From Pseudoalteromonas caenipelagi (GTDB lineage: Bacteria > Pseudomonadota > Gammaproteobacteria > Enterobacterales > Alteromonadaceae): DNA of 64,000 bases. The notes beneath the pieces were generated by a model that was not told the DNA's origin, did no database searches, and worked only from the letters and a program-made list of their open reading frames with translations. A program made the translations under genes and the position numbers. Below are positions 9,522 through 18,724 of this stretch, one piece after another; within the stretch, counting starts at the first letter, position 1; every line of letters starts with the position of its first letter. Location of the stretch: positions 62,001 to 126,000 of the forward strand of contig NZ_JABBPG010000006.1 in assembly GCF_013140855.1 (NCBI RefSeq), given 5' to 3'.

Positions 9522-9544
9522 GTCGTGACCTTTGAGGTCACGAC
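9522..9544. terminator. Hairpin between convergent genes (no U-tract)
   Basis: Perfect 9-bp inverted repeat gtcgtgacc/ggtcacgac with a 5-nt loop, in the 60-bp gap between the TcpQ-like gene and glnE. Neither strand has a T-run after the stem, so it may act as an RNA-end stabiliser or a weak or Rho-assisted terminator, not a classic one. Confidence 0.45.
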
Positions 9545-9571
9545 ATTGGCATGTTCAATACAGCTGCCGTG

Positions 9572-12376
9572 CTAATTTGCTAGCGTTGCCTCAAAGATCT
9601 CAGTCACTTTCTCTGTCATTTCCTGTATTTGCTTATCCTTTGCTACACACTTTCCTTGGCGATTTAAACTCTGATTGTGATAAAGCTCACGGAAAAAACA
9701 ATACGCGTCACTAAGCACAGACTGCTCCAGCTCACTCAATATGCCTAACTTACTTGCACATGCTAAAATGCGCACATTGTCTGTATGCTCGACCATTTCA
9801 GGATAACGCTCGGCGTAGTTTAAAACCAGATATTGCACAATAAACTCGATATCCGTCATGCCCCCAAGGCCTTGTTTTAAATCAAACAACTCTGCGCTGT
9901 CTTTACTCAGGTGGTTACGCATTTTTTCACGCATTGAGGTCACATCGGTTAATAATTTAACGTGCTCTCTTGGTAGTTTTAAAACGTTAGCGCGTATTTG
10001 CATAAACCGCTCACGCATGTCTTGCTGCCCATATACTATCCTTGCCCTAACAATGGCTTGATGTTCCCACGTCCAAGCCTGTTGCAATTGATATTGGTAA
10101 TAACTTTCTAAATTAATAGCCAATAAACCCGAGTTTCCTTCAGGGCGTAAACGCGTATCGAGTTCATACAAAATGCCTGAAGCGGTTCTGGTGTTAAACA
10201 AATGCATTAAACGCTGTGCCAACTTAAGATAGAACTGCCTTGAAGAAATTGCTTTTTCTGCGTCGGTATAACTATCACCATCACGATTGTGGACAAAGAC
10301 AAGATCTAAATCAGAATCATAGCCAAGCTCCCACCCCCCCGCTTTTCCATAGGCGATCACGGCAAAGCCTTTGGCATCTTCATGACTGCCTTGTGGTTGC
10401 CCGTAGCGCGCTGTCATTTGTTGCCACGCCAAATTCACTGACTGTTCGATGATAGCTTCAGCCAATGCGGTTAGATGATCACTGACTTTCATAATGCTAA
10501 GCACATTGGTAGCATCAGCCGCGGCAATACGTAATTGATGCGTCTGTTTAAATTGCCTTAACGCTTCCATTTGCTGCTCAAGATCATGCTGCTCTATACG
10601 CAAAAAATATTGTCTTATCTCTAGCTTGTACGCATTTAACGGAAGCGGCTTATAAAGCGCTGCGGGGTCTAATAATTCGTCCAGCAGAATAGGGTATTTG
10701 GCAATATGCTCGGCAATCCATTGGCTATGTGAGGTTAAAAAGAGTAACTGCTTTAACGCTCCTTGATTTTCATACAAGAGCTCAAGATAAGCCGTTCTGG
10801 ATACCACGGTTACAATGATGTTTAAAACTCTGATCAGCACATTGCCACTTAAACCGAGCTCTGCTGCTTGTTGTAATAAACAAGGCATTAACTTATCAAG
10901 AATATCTGCACCCCGAGCGCCAACTTGGCGTTTCGTCAATGCGCCTTTAAACTCCTTCAGCGCCTCCTTCCAAGGCACGAGTTGTGACTCATCAACTTTA
11001 CCGAGTAGTTGCTCTGTGTCTCCCTCAAGCCACATATAAGTATATGCTTCATCTGATTGAGTATGCTCTAAAGGTTCATCGCCAATGACTTGGCTAAATT
11101 CATCACGAATATTAGTCATCCGTTTTTGCAATATAGCTAAACAATCATCAAAGCTTTTAGCTTTCATTAAGAAGGCTAATCTATCTTGAGATACGCCAAT
11201 ATCGGGCAAAGTTTGCGTTTGCTGATCGTCAAATGCCTGCAAATATTGCTCTATTTTTCTAAGATACAAATAGTTGTCTTGCAATGAGTCAACGATATCA
11301 GGCGGGATCACTTCTAGCGCTTTTAATTGCTTTAACGCATTGAGGGTTGAAGGTGTTTGTAAACTGATGTCTCGGCCACCGCGGATCATCTGCAATGCTT
11401 GCACAATAAACTCAACTTCTCGAATACCACCAGCACCTAGTTTAATATTATTGACAAGTCCTTTTCTCCTCACTTCTTGGGCTATCATATGCTTCATTTT
11501 TCTCAGTGAATCAATCACCGAAAAATCAATGTAGCGTCGATATACAAAAGGCCGTAGCATAGTGTAAAACGCTTGCCAATGCGGGGTTTGCTGCCCAAGT
11601 AAACGGGCTTTTAGCATTGCATATCGTTCCCACTCACGTCCTTGGTCTTGATAGTAATCTTCCATCGCCGATAAGCTCATAACCAAAGGCCCACTGTCAC
11701 CAAAAGGGCGTAAGCGCATATCGACCCTAAATACTTGACCATCAGCGGTAACCTGGTTGAGTGCACAGATCAGTTTTTGCGCGACTTTAGTATAAAAAAC
11801 TTGAGCTTCAATACTTTTACGCCCTCCCTGTGTTGACACATTGCGCGGATAGCAAAAAATCAAATCGATATCTGATGAAAAGTTTAGTTCTGCACCTCCA
11901 AGCTTGCCCATTCCGATAACCATCATCTTCAACGCTTCACCTGATTCATCTAATGGCGTACCACATTGCTTCACTGTTTGTGCAAATGCCCAGCAGTTAG
12001 CGGCATCAATCAATCGCTCAGACAGTGCAGAAATATAACGGATGCTGTCTTCGATATCATTGCCCTTGACCAAATCGAGCCACATCACCTTTAACCAATA
12101 ACGTTGCCTATATTTTCGAAGTCGCCCAAAACAGTCGTGTTCACTTAAAGCGGTTAAATCGTCAGGTAAAGGGTTGGGTATATCTCGATTTTTCATTTGC
12201 TCATCGTCAAGCAACCCATCAGCTAGCTCTGGTGATTGCTGCAACACTCGATAAGCAAAATCACTCATCGCCAGCAAACGTAACAATTCAGGCTTTGCAA
12301 CTTGCTCAGGGTATAAAGTTTGCCAGCGGTCTTGAGCTAGTTGAGCCAAGTTAGTGGGTAAAGCGACATCATGCAT
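9572..12376 (-). CDS. glnE: Bifunctional glutamine synthetase adenylyltransferase / adenylyl-removing enzyme
   Basis: A 934-residue enzyme that adds AMP to, or removes it from, glutamine synthetase in response to PII and glutamine, controlling nitrogen assimilation. Both nucleotidyltransferase active sites are present. The N-terminal de-adenylylation domain has GAELNFSSDIDLIF (161-174), and the C-terminal adenylylation domain has GGWELGYDSDLDLVFVH near 665. Each is followed by its conserved RPFGDSGPL or RPEGNSGLL block. The length matches E. coli GlnE (about 946). The start ATG at 12376 has GGAG 9 bp upstream. It is convergent with the upstream genes and divergent from the DUF350 gene. Confidence 0.97.
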   Translation of the reverse strand: MHDVALPTNLAQLAQDRWQTLYPEQVAKPELLRLLAMSDFAYRVLQQSPELADGLLDDEQMKNRDIPNPLPDDLTALSEHDCFGRLRKYRQRYWLKVMWLDLVKGNDIEDSIRYISALSERLIDAANCWAFAQTVKQCGTPLDESGEALKMMVIGMGKLGGAELNFSSDIDLIFCYPRNVSTQGGRKSIEAQVFYTKVAQKLICALNQVTADGQVFRVDMRLRPFGDSGPLVMSLSAMEDYYQDQGREWERYAMLKARLLGQQTPHWQAFYTMLRPFVYRRYIDFSVIDSLRKMKHMIAQEVRRKGLVNNIKLGAGGIREVEFIVQALQMIRGGRDISLQTPSTLNALKQLKALEVIPPDIVDSLQDNYLYLRKIEQYLQAFDDQQTQTLPDIGVSQDRLAFLMKAKSFDDCLAILQKRMTNIRDEFSQVIGDEPLEHTQSDEAYTYMWLEGDTEQLLGKVDESQLVPWKEALKEFKGALTKRQVGARGADILDKLMPCLLQQAAELGLSGNVLIRVLNIIVTVVSRTAYLELLYENQGALKQLLFLTSHSQWIAEHIAKYPILLDELLDPAALYKPLPLNAYKLEIRQYFLRIEQHDLEQQMEALRQFKQTHQLRIAAADATNVLSIMKVSDHLTALAEAIIEQSVNLAWQQMTARYGQPQGSHEDAKGFAVIAYGKAGGWELGYDSDLDLVFVHNRDGDSYTDAEKAISSRQFYLKLAQRLMHLFNTRTASGILYELDTRLRPEGNSGLLAINLESYYQYQLQQAWTWEHQAIVRARIVYGQQDMRERFMQIRANVLKLPREHVKLLTDVTSMREKMRNHLSKDSAELFDLKQGLGGMTDIEFIVQYLVLNYAERYPEMVEHTDNVRILACASKLGILSELEQSVLSDAYCFFRELYHNQSLNRQGKCVAKDKQIQEMTEKVTEIFEATLAN

Positions 12377-12457
12377 AAAAAATCTCCATTGCTATATGGC
12401 TCAAAGAGTTGGGAGTCGTTATAGTAACAATATCTAAAATTTACCAGTAGAGCGAAT

Positions 12458-13351
12458 ATGACTTATTTGTCGTTGGCTAACATTAACTTTTTTGCTATTT
12501 TTTCGGGTTTTGTTGTTATTTGTCTTGTTGTTACTCTTTTGCGCCTACAAGTTCAGTTCCGAGCAAAACAAGCTTTACAAGAAGAGCTGGCCAAACGAGA
12601 TAACTTTGCGCTGGGTATAAGTTACGCGTCCCAAATTTCAGTGATAGCATTTAGTGTTGCGTATTTTTTTAACGACATAAAATACGCCAGCGCTATTGCG
12701 CAGCCGCTGCGCGCTCTATTTGTGTTGTCGCTCATTCTGATGTTTATTTGTTTTGGTCAATATATACATCGAAAATGGATTTTGTATCAGTTCAATGAAG
12801 AGCAAGCCATTCTAAAACAAAATATTTGTGCAGCTTTAGTTGACTCAGGCATGCTCATTGCCAACGGTATTTTAGTGCTTGGCTTATACCATTGGGTACA
12901 CCCACAAGGTATTAGTGACTTGCTTGTGGTTTGCTCGAGTTTTTTACTACTACAGGGGTTATTTGCACTTGATAGTAAGTTTAGAGAAAGTCGTTTTGCC
13001 AGGTTTAACCAAGGCGCTTCGCTGCAGCAAAACTTTAGTTTAGACAATATATCCATCGGCATTCGATACGCAGGCAAAACCATAGGCCTAGCCCTTGCTA
13101 TCTACGCGGGCTTACACAGCGCTCAATATCATGGCGCAATGATAGTCGAGAACCTGTTTTCAGTTGTATTACACTGTGGCCTGATGTGGATATTACTGTA
13201 TACAGGAAGCTTTGCGCTTTTATATCTATCGTTGCCTAAAGTTGACATTGGCCTTGAAGTTGACCATCAAGATAATATCGGAATTGCTTGCATAGAATTT
13301 GCGATTTTCGCATCAATGGGCTATCTACTTATTAATACATTTTCTGTGTAG
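12458..13351 (+). CDS. Inner-membrane protein with two DUF350 repeats
   Basis: A 297-residue polytopic membrane protein with about eight hydrophobic helices. It has a clear internal duplication of the DUF350/YjfL unit. DNFALGISYASQISVIAFSV near residue 47 matches DNISIGIRYAGKTIGLALAI near 195, and NICAALVDSGMLIANG near 127 matches NIGIACIEFAIFASMG near 274. DUF350 proteins have no established biochemical function; some are linked to envelope or ion-related operons. It starts 82 bp from the divergent glnE start and is followed after 30 bp by an unknown small gene that may share its transcript. Confidence 0.8.
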   Translation: MTYLSLANINFFAIFSGFVVICLVVTLLRLQVQFRAKQALQEELAKRDNFALGISYASQISVIAFSVAYFFNDIKYASAIAQPLRALFVLSLILMFICFGQYIHRKWILYQFNEEQAILKQNICAALVDSGMLIANGILVLGLYHWVHPQGISDLLVVCSSFLLLQGLFALDSKFRESRFARFNQGASLQQNFSLDNISIGIRYAGKTIGLALAIYAGLHSAQYHGAMIVENLFSVVLHCGLMWILLYTGSFALLYLSLPKVDIGLEVDHQDNIGIACIEFAIFASMGYLLINTFSV

Positions 13352-13381
13352 CTATTGGATAAGGCTACACAAGGTGGAGCC

Positions 13382-13855
13382 ATGTCTCTCAAGCTTGATA
13401 ACTTTCTTTTAGTTGACAGTAACAAAGAGTTCAGCCGGGATTATGCTGAATATCTAAAAAAGCACTCACACAATAAAGAGAGCCAGTTAATTGCGGCTGG
13501 AGATAACACACGTCACCTGCTAAAAATGATGTTTGATAATTTAATTAAGGACTATTGTTATTGCGATTTTGCAAATGAAATCAGTGTTTCTGAGCTATCC
13601 ACTTACCTTAATGAACATCATAAAGTAAGTGGTGTACTTATTCCTCATGTTGACTACGAGTTAGCAAGTAAAGAGCAACAATTTATTTTTAATTCACTCC
13701 ATCCCGTGCGCTACCTTTTGAAGCAATCACAAGATGGTACTTTCACGTACAAGAAAATAACCGACAAAGCGAATATCAATCATCTCTCTTGCAGTGGTGC
13801 CCTACCCGCTGTTGGAGAAAATATAGAAGCTTCACTGTGCAAATTAGATACATAA
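13382..13855 (+). CDS. Hypothetical protein, 157 residues
   Basis: I do not recognise this protein. The ATG at 13382 is chosen over an in-frame TTG at 13355 because AAGGTGGAG lies directly upstream at normal spacing. The product is soluble, with no signal peptide or membrane helix, and mixed alpha/beta by eye. It has four cysteines, two of them close together in YCYCDFANE near residue 60. It follows the DUF350 gene by 30 bp, so it may be co-expressed with it, and is 104 bp ahead of rsmE. No functional inference is justified. Confidence 0.65.
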   Translation: MSLKLDNFLLVDSNKEFSRDYAEYLKKHSHNKESQLIAAGDNTRHLLKMMFDNLIKDYCYCDFANEISVSELSTYLNEHHKVSGVLIPHVDYELASKEQQFIFNSLHPVRYLLKQSQDGTFTYKKITDKANINHLSCSGALPAVGENIEASLCKLDT

Positions 13856-13959
13856 AAGCGATTTTATTGCTCAAACCGACCTTCTCTTGCTATTAGAAAC
13901 TAGACGCTGAGTAAGCAAAACCTTACTATTGCAACATTGCTATTTCTTGTAGGCCAGTT

Positions 13960-14694
13960 ATGCGTATACCTCATATTTACCAATCTTCAGAGCTCACTTT
14001 AAACACGCCAGTTACTTTAGACGACGATGCTGCAGGCCATATTGCCCGAGTATTGAGAATGCAAGTTGGTGACAAAGTCTCGCTGTTTAATGGTAAAGGG
14101 GGCGAGTACTTAAGTGATATTGTTGAAGTTTCGAAAAAAAAAGTAGTTGTTCAGCCTCTAGAGTTTGTTGCTCATGACTGCGAGTCACCGCTCAAAATTC
14201 ACCTTGGGCAGGGGATTTCTCGTGGTGATAAAATGGACTTTACTATTCAAAAGTCTGTAGAGCTGGGCATAAGCGAAATCACACCATTATTCACGACGCG
14301 CTGCGGTGTTAAACTTTCAGGAGAAAGATTGGCCAAAAAGCATGCGCAGTGGCAAAAAATCGCCATAGCCGCTGCCGAACAATCTGGTCGCAACACCATT
14401 ACCGTGATACATCCACCTGTAGATATAAGCGCTTGGCTAACACAACCTTCAGATGAGTTAAAATTAACCTTACACCCGCGCGCTGAACATAGTATCAAAA
14501 CTTTACCAGCCCCTCACAGCGGAGTGCGCTTTATTGTTGGCCCAGAAGGCGGGTTTACTGACGAAGAAATGCAGGCAACCAGTGAACAAGGCTTTATTGA
14601 TGTGCGTTTAGGTCCACGTGTTCTAAGAACAGAAACAGCCGCGTTGACCGTGTTAAGTGCTTTACAGCTACAGTTTGGTGATTTAGCCCTTTAA
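13960..14694 (+). CDS. rsmE: 16S rRNA (uracil1498-N3)-methyltransferase
   Basis: A 244-residue SPOUT-superfamily methyltransferase that methylates U1498 of 16S rRNA using S-adenosylmethionine. It has an N-terminal PUA-like domain (about 1-70). The catalytic trefoil-knot domain contains the SAM-binding VGPEGGFTDEE near residue 193 and LGPRVLRTETA near 217. It precedes gshB, as in E. coli (formerly yggJ). ATG 13960 gives the standard N-terminus MRIPHIYQ. Confidence 0.95.
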   Translation: MRIPHIYQSSELTLNTPVTLDDDAAGHIARVLRMQVGDKVSLFNGKGGEYLSDIVEVSKKKVVVQPLEFVAHDCESPLKIHLGQGISRGDKMDFTIQKSVELGISEITPLFTTRCGVKLSGERLAKKHAQWQKIAIAAAEQSGRNTITVIHPPVDISAWLTQPSDELKLTLHPRAEHSIKTLPAPHSGVRFIVGPEGGFTDEEMQATSEQGFIDVRLGPRVLRTETAALTVLSALQLQFGDLAL

Positions 14695-14744
14695 TTTCCA
14701 AAGCACGGCCCCCATAGTTAATAAAAACAGTATAAAGGTGATGC

Positions 14745-15701
14745 ATGACTATAAAATTAGGGATCATTAGCGATCCGATTAATGGGTTCAACATAAAAAA
14801 AGACACCGGATTTGCGATGATGATGGCTGCCCAACAGCGTGGCTATGAATTGTATTACATGGAGATAGGTGACCTATTTTTATATCAAGGTAACGCCAAA
14901 GCGACTGCAGCAAAAGCCACAGTGTTTGATGATGCAAACCATTGGTATGAACTGGAGCAGAAACAATCCATTGATTTATCTGATTTAGATGTCATCTTAA
15001 TGCGCAAAGATCCCCCTTTTGATACTGAATATATTTACGCAACCTATATTTTGGAACGTGCTGAGCAAGCTGGCAGCCTTGTTGTAAACAAACCACAGAG
15101 TCTGCGAGATGCCAATGAAAAACTATTTACAGCTTGGTTTAGTGAACACACGCCAGACACCCTAGTAACACGTTCGCAAGCGCAAATTAGGGAGTTTTTA
15201 GCAAAACATCAAGATATTATCCTTAAACCTCTAGATGGAATGGGCGGAGCATCTATTTTTAGGGTCAAACAAGATGATCCAAATATTGGTGTGATCTGTG
15301 AAACACTCACCGAACATGGTCAACGCTTTGCAATGGCACAACAATATATCCCCGAGATAAAGCAAGGCGATAAGCGTGTTTTAGTCGTAGATGGTGAAGT
15401 GGTACCTTACTGTTTAGCGCGTATTCCTCAAGGCGGTGAAACGCGTGGTAACCTTGCAGCAGGCGGACGCGGTGAAGCTCGTCCGATTAGTGAGGACGAC
15501 TTACGTATAGCTCAGGCCGTTGCGCCCACTTTAAAAGAAAAAGGTTTGCTGTTTGTTGGTCTTGATATTATCGGTAACAAACTCACTGAAATAAACGTGA
15601 CCGCCCCGACATGTGTTAAAGAAATAGAAACAGCATACGATATTTCAATTATGGACATGTTTTATGATGCGATAGAAGCAAAACTCGCCCATACTAAGTA
15701 A
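14745..15701 (+). CDS. gshB: Glutathione synthetase
   Basis: A 318-residue ATP-grasp ligase joining glycine to gamma-glutamylcysteine, the last step of glutathione synthesis. The N-terminal domain (about 1-120) is followed by the ATP-grasp fold. That includes ILKPLDGMGGASIFRV near residue 160, RGNLAAGGRGEARP near 233, and the C-terminal EINVTAPTCVKEIE that closes the active site (usual family form NVTSPT). AAAGGTG lies 6-8 bp before ATG. It is embedded in the conserved rsmE-gshB-yqgE-ruvX order. Confidence 0.96.
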   Translation: MTIKLGIISDPINGFNIKKDTGFAMMMAAQQRGYELYYMEIGDLFLYQGNAKATAAKATVFDDANHWYELEQKQSIDLSDLDVILMRKDPPFDTEYIYATYILERAEQAGSLVVNKPQSLRDANEKLFTAWFSEHTPDTLVTRSQAQIREFLAKHQDIILKPLDGMGGASIFRVKQDDPNIGVICETLTEHGQRFAMAQQYIPEIKQGDKRVLVVDGEVVPYCLARIPQGGETRGNLAAGGRGEARPISEDDLRIAQAVAPTLKEKGLLFVGLDIIGNKLTEINVTAPTCVKEIETAYDISIMDMFYDAIEAKLAHTK

Positions 15702-15723
15702 AACAATTTTGGGGTCTATATAT

Positions 15724-16281
15724 ATGCAATCATTAGAAAATCACTTTTTAATTGCAATGCCTAGCTTGCAAGACCCATTTTTTAAGCACACTGTGACTTA
15801 TATTTGTGAGCACAATGAAGATGGAGCCATGGGGCTGGTGGTTAACCACCCCATTGATGTCACCGTTGGAGAACTATTAGATAAAATAGAAATCGACAAC
15901 GATAAAAGTACCTCAGCAGCTGCTGAGCAAGTATTTGCTGGCGGACCCGTGCATACCGATAGAGGGTTTGTACTGCATACGCCAAAACTTGGTTACTCCT
16001 CTAGCCAAGAGCTTAGCTCTAACATTATGATCACCACCTCTAAAGATGTACTCGCTTCGTTAACTTCAAATGCCCGTCCAGAGTCCTTTCTCATCACCTT
16101 GGGCTACGCCGGTTGGGAGCGCGGCCAATTAGAAAAAGAACTGTTGGAGAATTCTTGGTTGGTCATTGAAGCAGACCCTACAATCATATTTAACACACCT
16201 CCTGAACAACGCTGGGAAAAAGCCGTGCAAATGCTCGGTATTGATGCGACTCAATTAAGCTCTCAGGCAGGACACGCTTAG
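15724..16281 (+). CDS. yqgE: YqgE/AlgH family protein
   Basis: A 185-residue protein of the UPF0301/AlgH family. The family is widely conserved next to ruvX; AlgH was linked genetically to alginate regulation in Pseudomonas, but its biochemical role is unsettled. Typical motifs are [17 protein letters not shown] at the N-terminus, [16 protein letters not shown] near residue 30, [13 protein letters not shown] near 78 and [15 protein letters not shown] near 125. I start at ATG 15724 with a GGGG ribosome site upstream, not at the TTG at 15709, because the family begins at MQSLENHF. The gap to gshB is 22 bp. Confidence 0.92.
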   Translation: MQSLENHFLIAMPSLQDPFFKHTVTYICEHNEDGAMGLVVNHPIDVTVGELLDKIEIDNDKSTSAAAEQVFAGGPVHTDRGFVLHTPKLGYSSSQELSSNIMITTSKDVLASLTSNARPESFLITLGYAGWERGQLEKELLENSWLVIEADPTIIFNTPPEQRWEKAVQMLGIDATQLSSQAGHA

Positions 16282-16289
16282 AAGTAGTT

Positions 16290-16736
16290 ATGACTAAAAA
16301 AGAACCAGCTCGCCCAGGCGAGCGCACTGTAATGGGTTTTGACTTTGGGACCAAAAGTATCGGTATTGCCGTAGGGCAAGAACTCACCGGCACAGCCACC
16401 AGTCTAGGTGCAGTTAAAGCCAGAGATGGCATTCCAAATTGGCCAGATATAGCAATACACATTGAACAATGGCAACCAGACTTACTCGTGGTAGGCTTGC
16501 CGCTCAACATGGATGGAACAAATCAACAGGTTACATTCTCAGCTAAAAAGTTTGCTAACCGATTGCACAACAACTATCGATTACCAGTTGAAACTCAGGA
16601 CGAACGTCTCACTACAGCTGATGCAAAAGCAAGACTATTTGAACAAGGCGGCTATAGAAACCTTGGTAAAGGTAATGTTGATAGTATGTCAGCAGTGATC
16701 ATTCTAGAAAGCTTCTTTGAGAGCTTATGGCAATAA
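16290..16736 (+). CDS. ruvX: YqgF/RuvX RNase H-like nuclease (pre-16S rRNA / Holliday junction family)
   Basis: A 148-residue RNase H-fold nuclease, essential in E. coli and implicated in 5' processing of pre-16S rRNA; it was first proposed as a Holliday junction resolvase. The first catalytic aspartate is in [14 protein letters not shown] near residue 16. [11 protein letters not shown] is near 67, [13 protein letters not shown] near 103, and [13 protein letters not shown] at the end supplies the last acidic residue. It is last in the rsmE-gshB-yqgE-ruvX run. Its stop is 1 bp from the convergent binding-protein gene, and a terminator hairpin lies within that gene's end. Confidence 0.94.
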   Translation: MTKKEPARPGERTVMGFDFGTKSIGIAVGQELTGTATSLGAVKARDGIPNWPDIAIHIEQWQPDLLVVGLPLNMDGTNQQVTFSAKKFANRLHNNYRLPVETQDERLTTADAKARLFEQGGYRNLGKGNVDSMSAVIILESFFESLWQ

Positions 16737-16737
16737 T

Positions 16738-17616
16738 CTAATGGGCAGGTTTAAGAACCTGCATTTTTGACCAGTCTGGTGCAAACCCAGCTTGTTCATA
16801 TGCACGTTTGATCTGCCCCAAAGCCCTTAATTTAGCAAGACCAATCTGCAAAGCAGCAAAAGCACGCTCCCCATCGGGATGGCGTTTCGAGACAACAAAA
16901 TGGCGACTGCCATCGAGTAACACCACCCACTTTGGATGGGCAATAAGGTGGATACCTTCCAGTATGTACTCATTCTTTTTATCTGGCATCAATGGCATCA
17001 ACATAAAATCAACCCACTGCATACTCACCATGCGCGCTTGCGCTATCCACTCATGCTCAATGACATGACTTTTCAAAGGAAGCTTTTGTAGCGTATCCCA
17101 ATCGGTTCGCCATCGTGGTGTGCTCACAGCACTAAGCTCTTTTAACGCATCAAACCCGGATAATGCTGTAACTTTTGTGTTATCTGGTGAATGGTAAAGC
17201 CCGGCGTAATATTCACCTTGACGGATCACTGGATCACTAATGAACAGGGCATGCTGTAATGGTTGCGCATCAGCTAACCAATAGCTGTCAAAGCTAAGTA
17301 ATAACTTACCTTGCTCAAGTAGCTTGGTGTTTCTAAAATTGACATTGCCTACTTGATATTCAAATGACTTATTAAAACCACCTAATATCAATGCTTTTTG
17401 CACCAAAATCATATCAACAACATCACGACGAATATAATCGCTGCTAAAGCTGTCTACCTCCATGACCGTTCGGCCATTCAAAAAACGTAGGTAATCTGCA
17501 TACACATCATCGCGGATAAACATTTGCACCAGATCTTTTGCTGCAAGATTAAGCGGTGCCAGCAAGCACACGCTCATTAACAAAGCACAAAAAAATCTAT
17601 TTTTTGTCGAGCCCAT
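16738..17616 (-). CDS. Periplasmic substrate-binding-protein-like protein
   Basis: A 292-residue exported protein resembling the family 3 (amino-acid type) periplasmic binding proteins, which also occur as stand-alone sensors. I start at ATG 17616 (AAGGAG 9 bp upstream), 14 codons inside the longest frame, giving a signal peptide MGSTKNRFFCALLMSVCLLA with cleavage after about residue 26. It overlaps the end of pilU by 20 bp and is last in the pilT-pilU unit. No ABC permease or ATPase genes are nearby, so a transport role is doubtful. A C-terminal HPDGERAFAALQIGLAKLRA segment is typical of the orphan proteins of this class. Ligand is unknown. Confidence 0.65.
   Translation of the reverse strand: MGSTKNRFFCALLMSVCLLAPLNLAAKDLVQMFIRDDVYADYLRFLNGRTVMEVDSFSSDYIRRDVVDMILVQKALILGGFNKSFEYQVGNVNFRNTKLLEQGKLLLSFDSYWLADAQPLQHALFISDPVIRQGEYYAGLYHSPDNTKVTALSGFDALKELSAVSTPRWRTDWDTLQKLPLKSHVIEHEWIAQARMVSMQWVDFMLMPLMPDKKNEYILEGIHLIAHPKWVVLLDGSRHFVVSKRHPDGERAFAALQIGLAKLRALGQIKRAYEQAGFAPDWSKMQVLKPAH
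16745..16769 (+). terminator. Terminator of the rsmE-ruvX unit, inside the 3' end of the convergent gene
   Basis: Stem gcaggtt (16745-16751) / aacctgc (16756-16762), 4-nt loop, then atttttg. It lies just past the ruvX stop and overlaps the last codons of the convergent binding-protein gene, so the same bases code protein on the other strand. Confidence 0.7.
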
Positions 17617-18712
17617 CAACTGTAACTCCTTGCAAAAAACCAGCACCTTGTTGCTCATTGTTTTGCAACTTGATCATCAACCTTAAATCATTTGGGGAGT
17701 CTGCGTGATGGAGTGCATCTGCATAGTTGATACGTTGCTGCTTGTACAGTTCAAATAGTGCTTGATCAAAGGTCTGCATTCCCATTTCTTTAGATTTTGC
17801 CATGGCCTCTTTGATAGATCCCACATCGCCTTTCTTAATTAATTCTGCAACCAACGGAGTATTAAGTAAGATTTCAATGGCAGCCTCTCGCCCTTCACCT
17901 TTAGACGAGGGTATAAGTTGTTGCGCCACGATGGCTCGCAAATTGAGTGCCAAATCATACTTTAGCTTGTCATGTTTTTCTTTGGGCACTAAATGCATAA
18001 TGCGGTCAATCGCTTGGTTAGCATTGTTAGCATGCAAGGTCGCAACACACAAATGCCCTGTTTCTGCAAAGCTTAAAGCATATTCCATGGTTTCTTGAGA
18101 GCGAATTTCACCAATCAAAATCACATCTGGCGCTTGGCGTAATGAGCTTTTTAATGCTGATTCAAATGTTTCGGTGTCTATACCTACTTCGCGTTGAGTA
18201 ATGATGCTTTTTTTGTGTTCATGAACAAATTCAATAGGGTCTTCAATGGTAAGAATATGTCCACGCTGATTTCGATTCCGATAACCCAACAAAGCCGCCA
18301 AAGAAGTTGATTTACCAGTACCTGTACCGCCAACAAATAACACCAATCCTCTTTTTGACATAATGACATCGGTTAATACCGACGGTAAGCCAAGTTCTTG
18401 AACGTCAGGAATTTGAGTGATGATCCGGCGGATCACCATACCTGCACAATCTCTTTGCCAAAAAGCGGAAACACGAAAACGTCCCAAGGCGGTGACTATC
18501 GCAAAATTACATTCCTTGTGTTCATGAAATTGTGTTTTTTGCTTGTCAGTCATAATCGATTCAACTAACGCGAGCGATTTAGCCGCGTCTATCGGATCAT
18601 CTTCTAGTGGTCGCAGCTCTCCATCAACTTTAGCACTGATAGCCAAACCCGCAGATACGAAAAGATCAGATGCTTGCTTATCAACCATCAGCTGCAAATA
18701 TTTATCCAACAT
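17597..18712 (-). CDS. pilU: Type IV pilus retraction ATPase-like protein PilU
   Basis: A 371-residue hexameric secretion-type ATPase, the PilT paralogue that assists pilus retraction. Its N-terminal PAS-like domain begins with the DKQASDLFVSAG motif. Walker A is GGTGTGKST near residue 128. The Asp box is THEDPIEF-like (LTIEDPIEFVHEHKK, near 155), and the Walker B region is DVILIGEIRSQETM near 195. The His box is HLCVATLHANNANQ near 220. The C-terminus has AELIKKGDVGSIKEAM in place of PilT's AIRNLIRE, which marks it as PilU. It is 12 bp downstream of pilT. Confidence 0.94.
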   Translation of the reverse strand: MLDKYLQLMVDKQASDLFVSAGLAISAKVDGELRPLEDDPIDAAKSLALVESIMTDKQKTQFHEHKECNFAIVTALGRFRVSAFWQRDCAGMVIRRIITQIPDVQELGLPSVLTDVIMSKRGLVLFVGGTGTGKSTSLAALLGYRNRNQRGHILTIEDPIEFVHEHKKSIITQREVGIDTETFESALKSSLRQAPDVILIGEIRSQETMEYALSFAETGHLCVATLHANNANQAIDRIMHLVPKEKHDKLKYDLALNLRAIVAQQLIPSSKGEGREAAIEILLNTPLVAELIKKGDVGSIKEAMAKSKEMGMQTFDQALFELYKQQRINYADALHHADSPNDLRLMIKLQNNEQQGAGFLQGVTVDGLDKK

Positions 18713-18724
18713 CTCCAGTACTCC

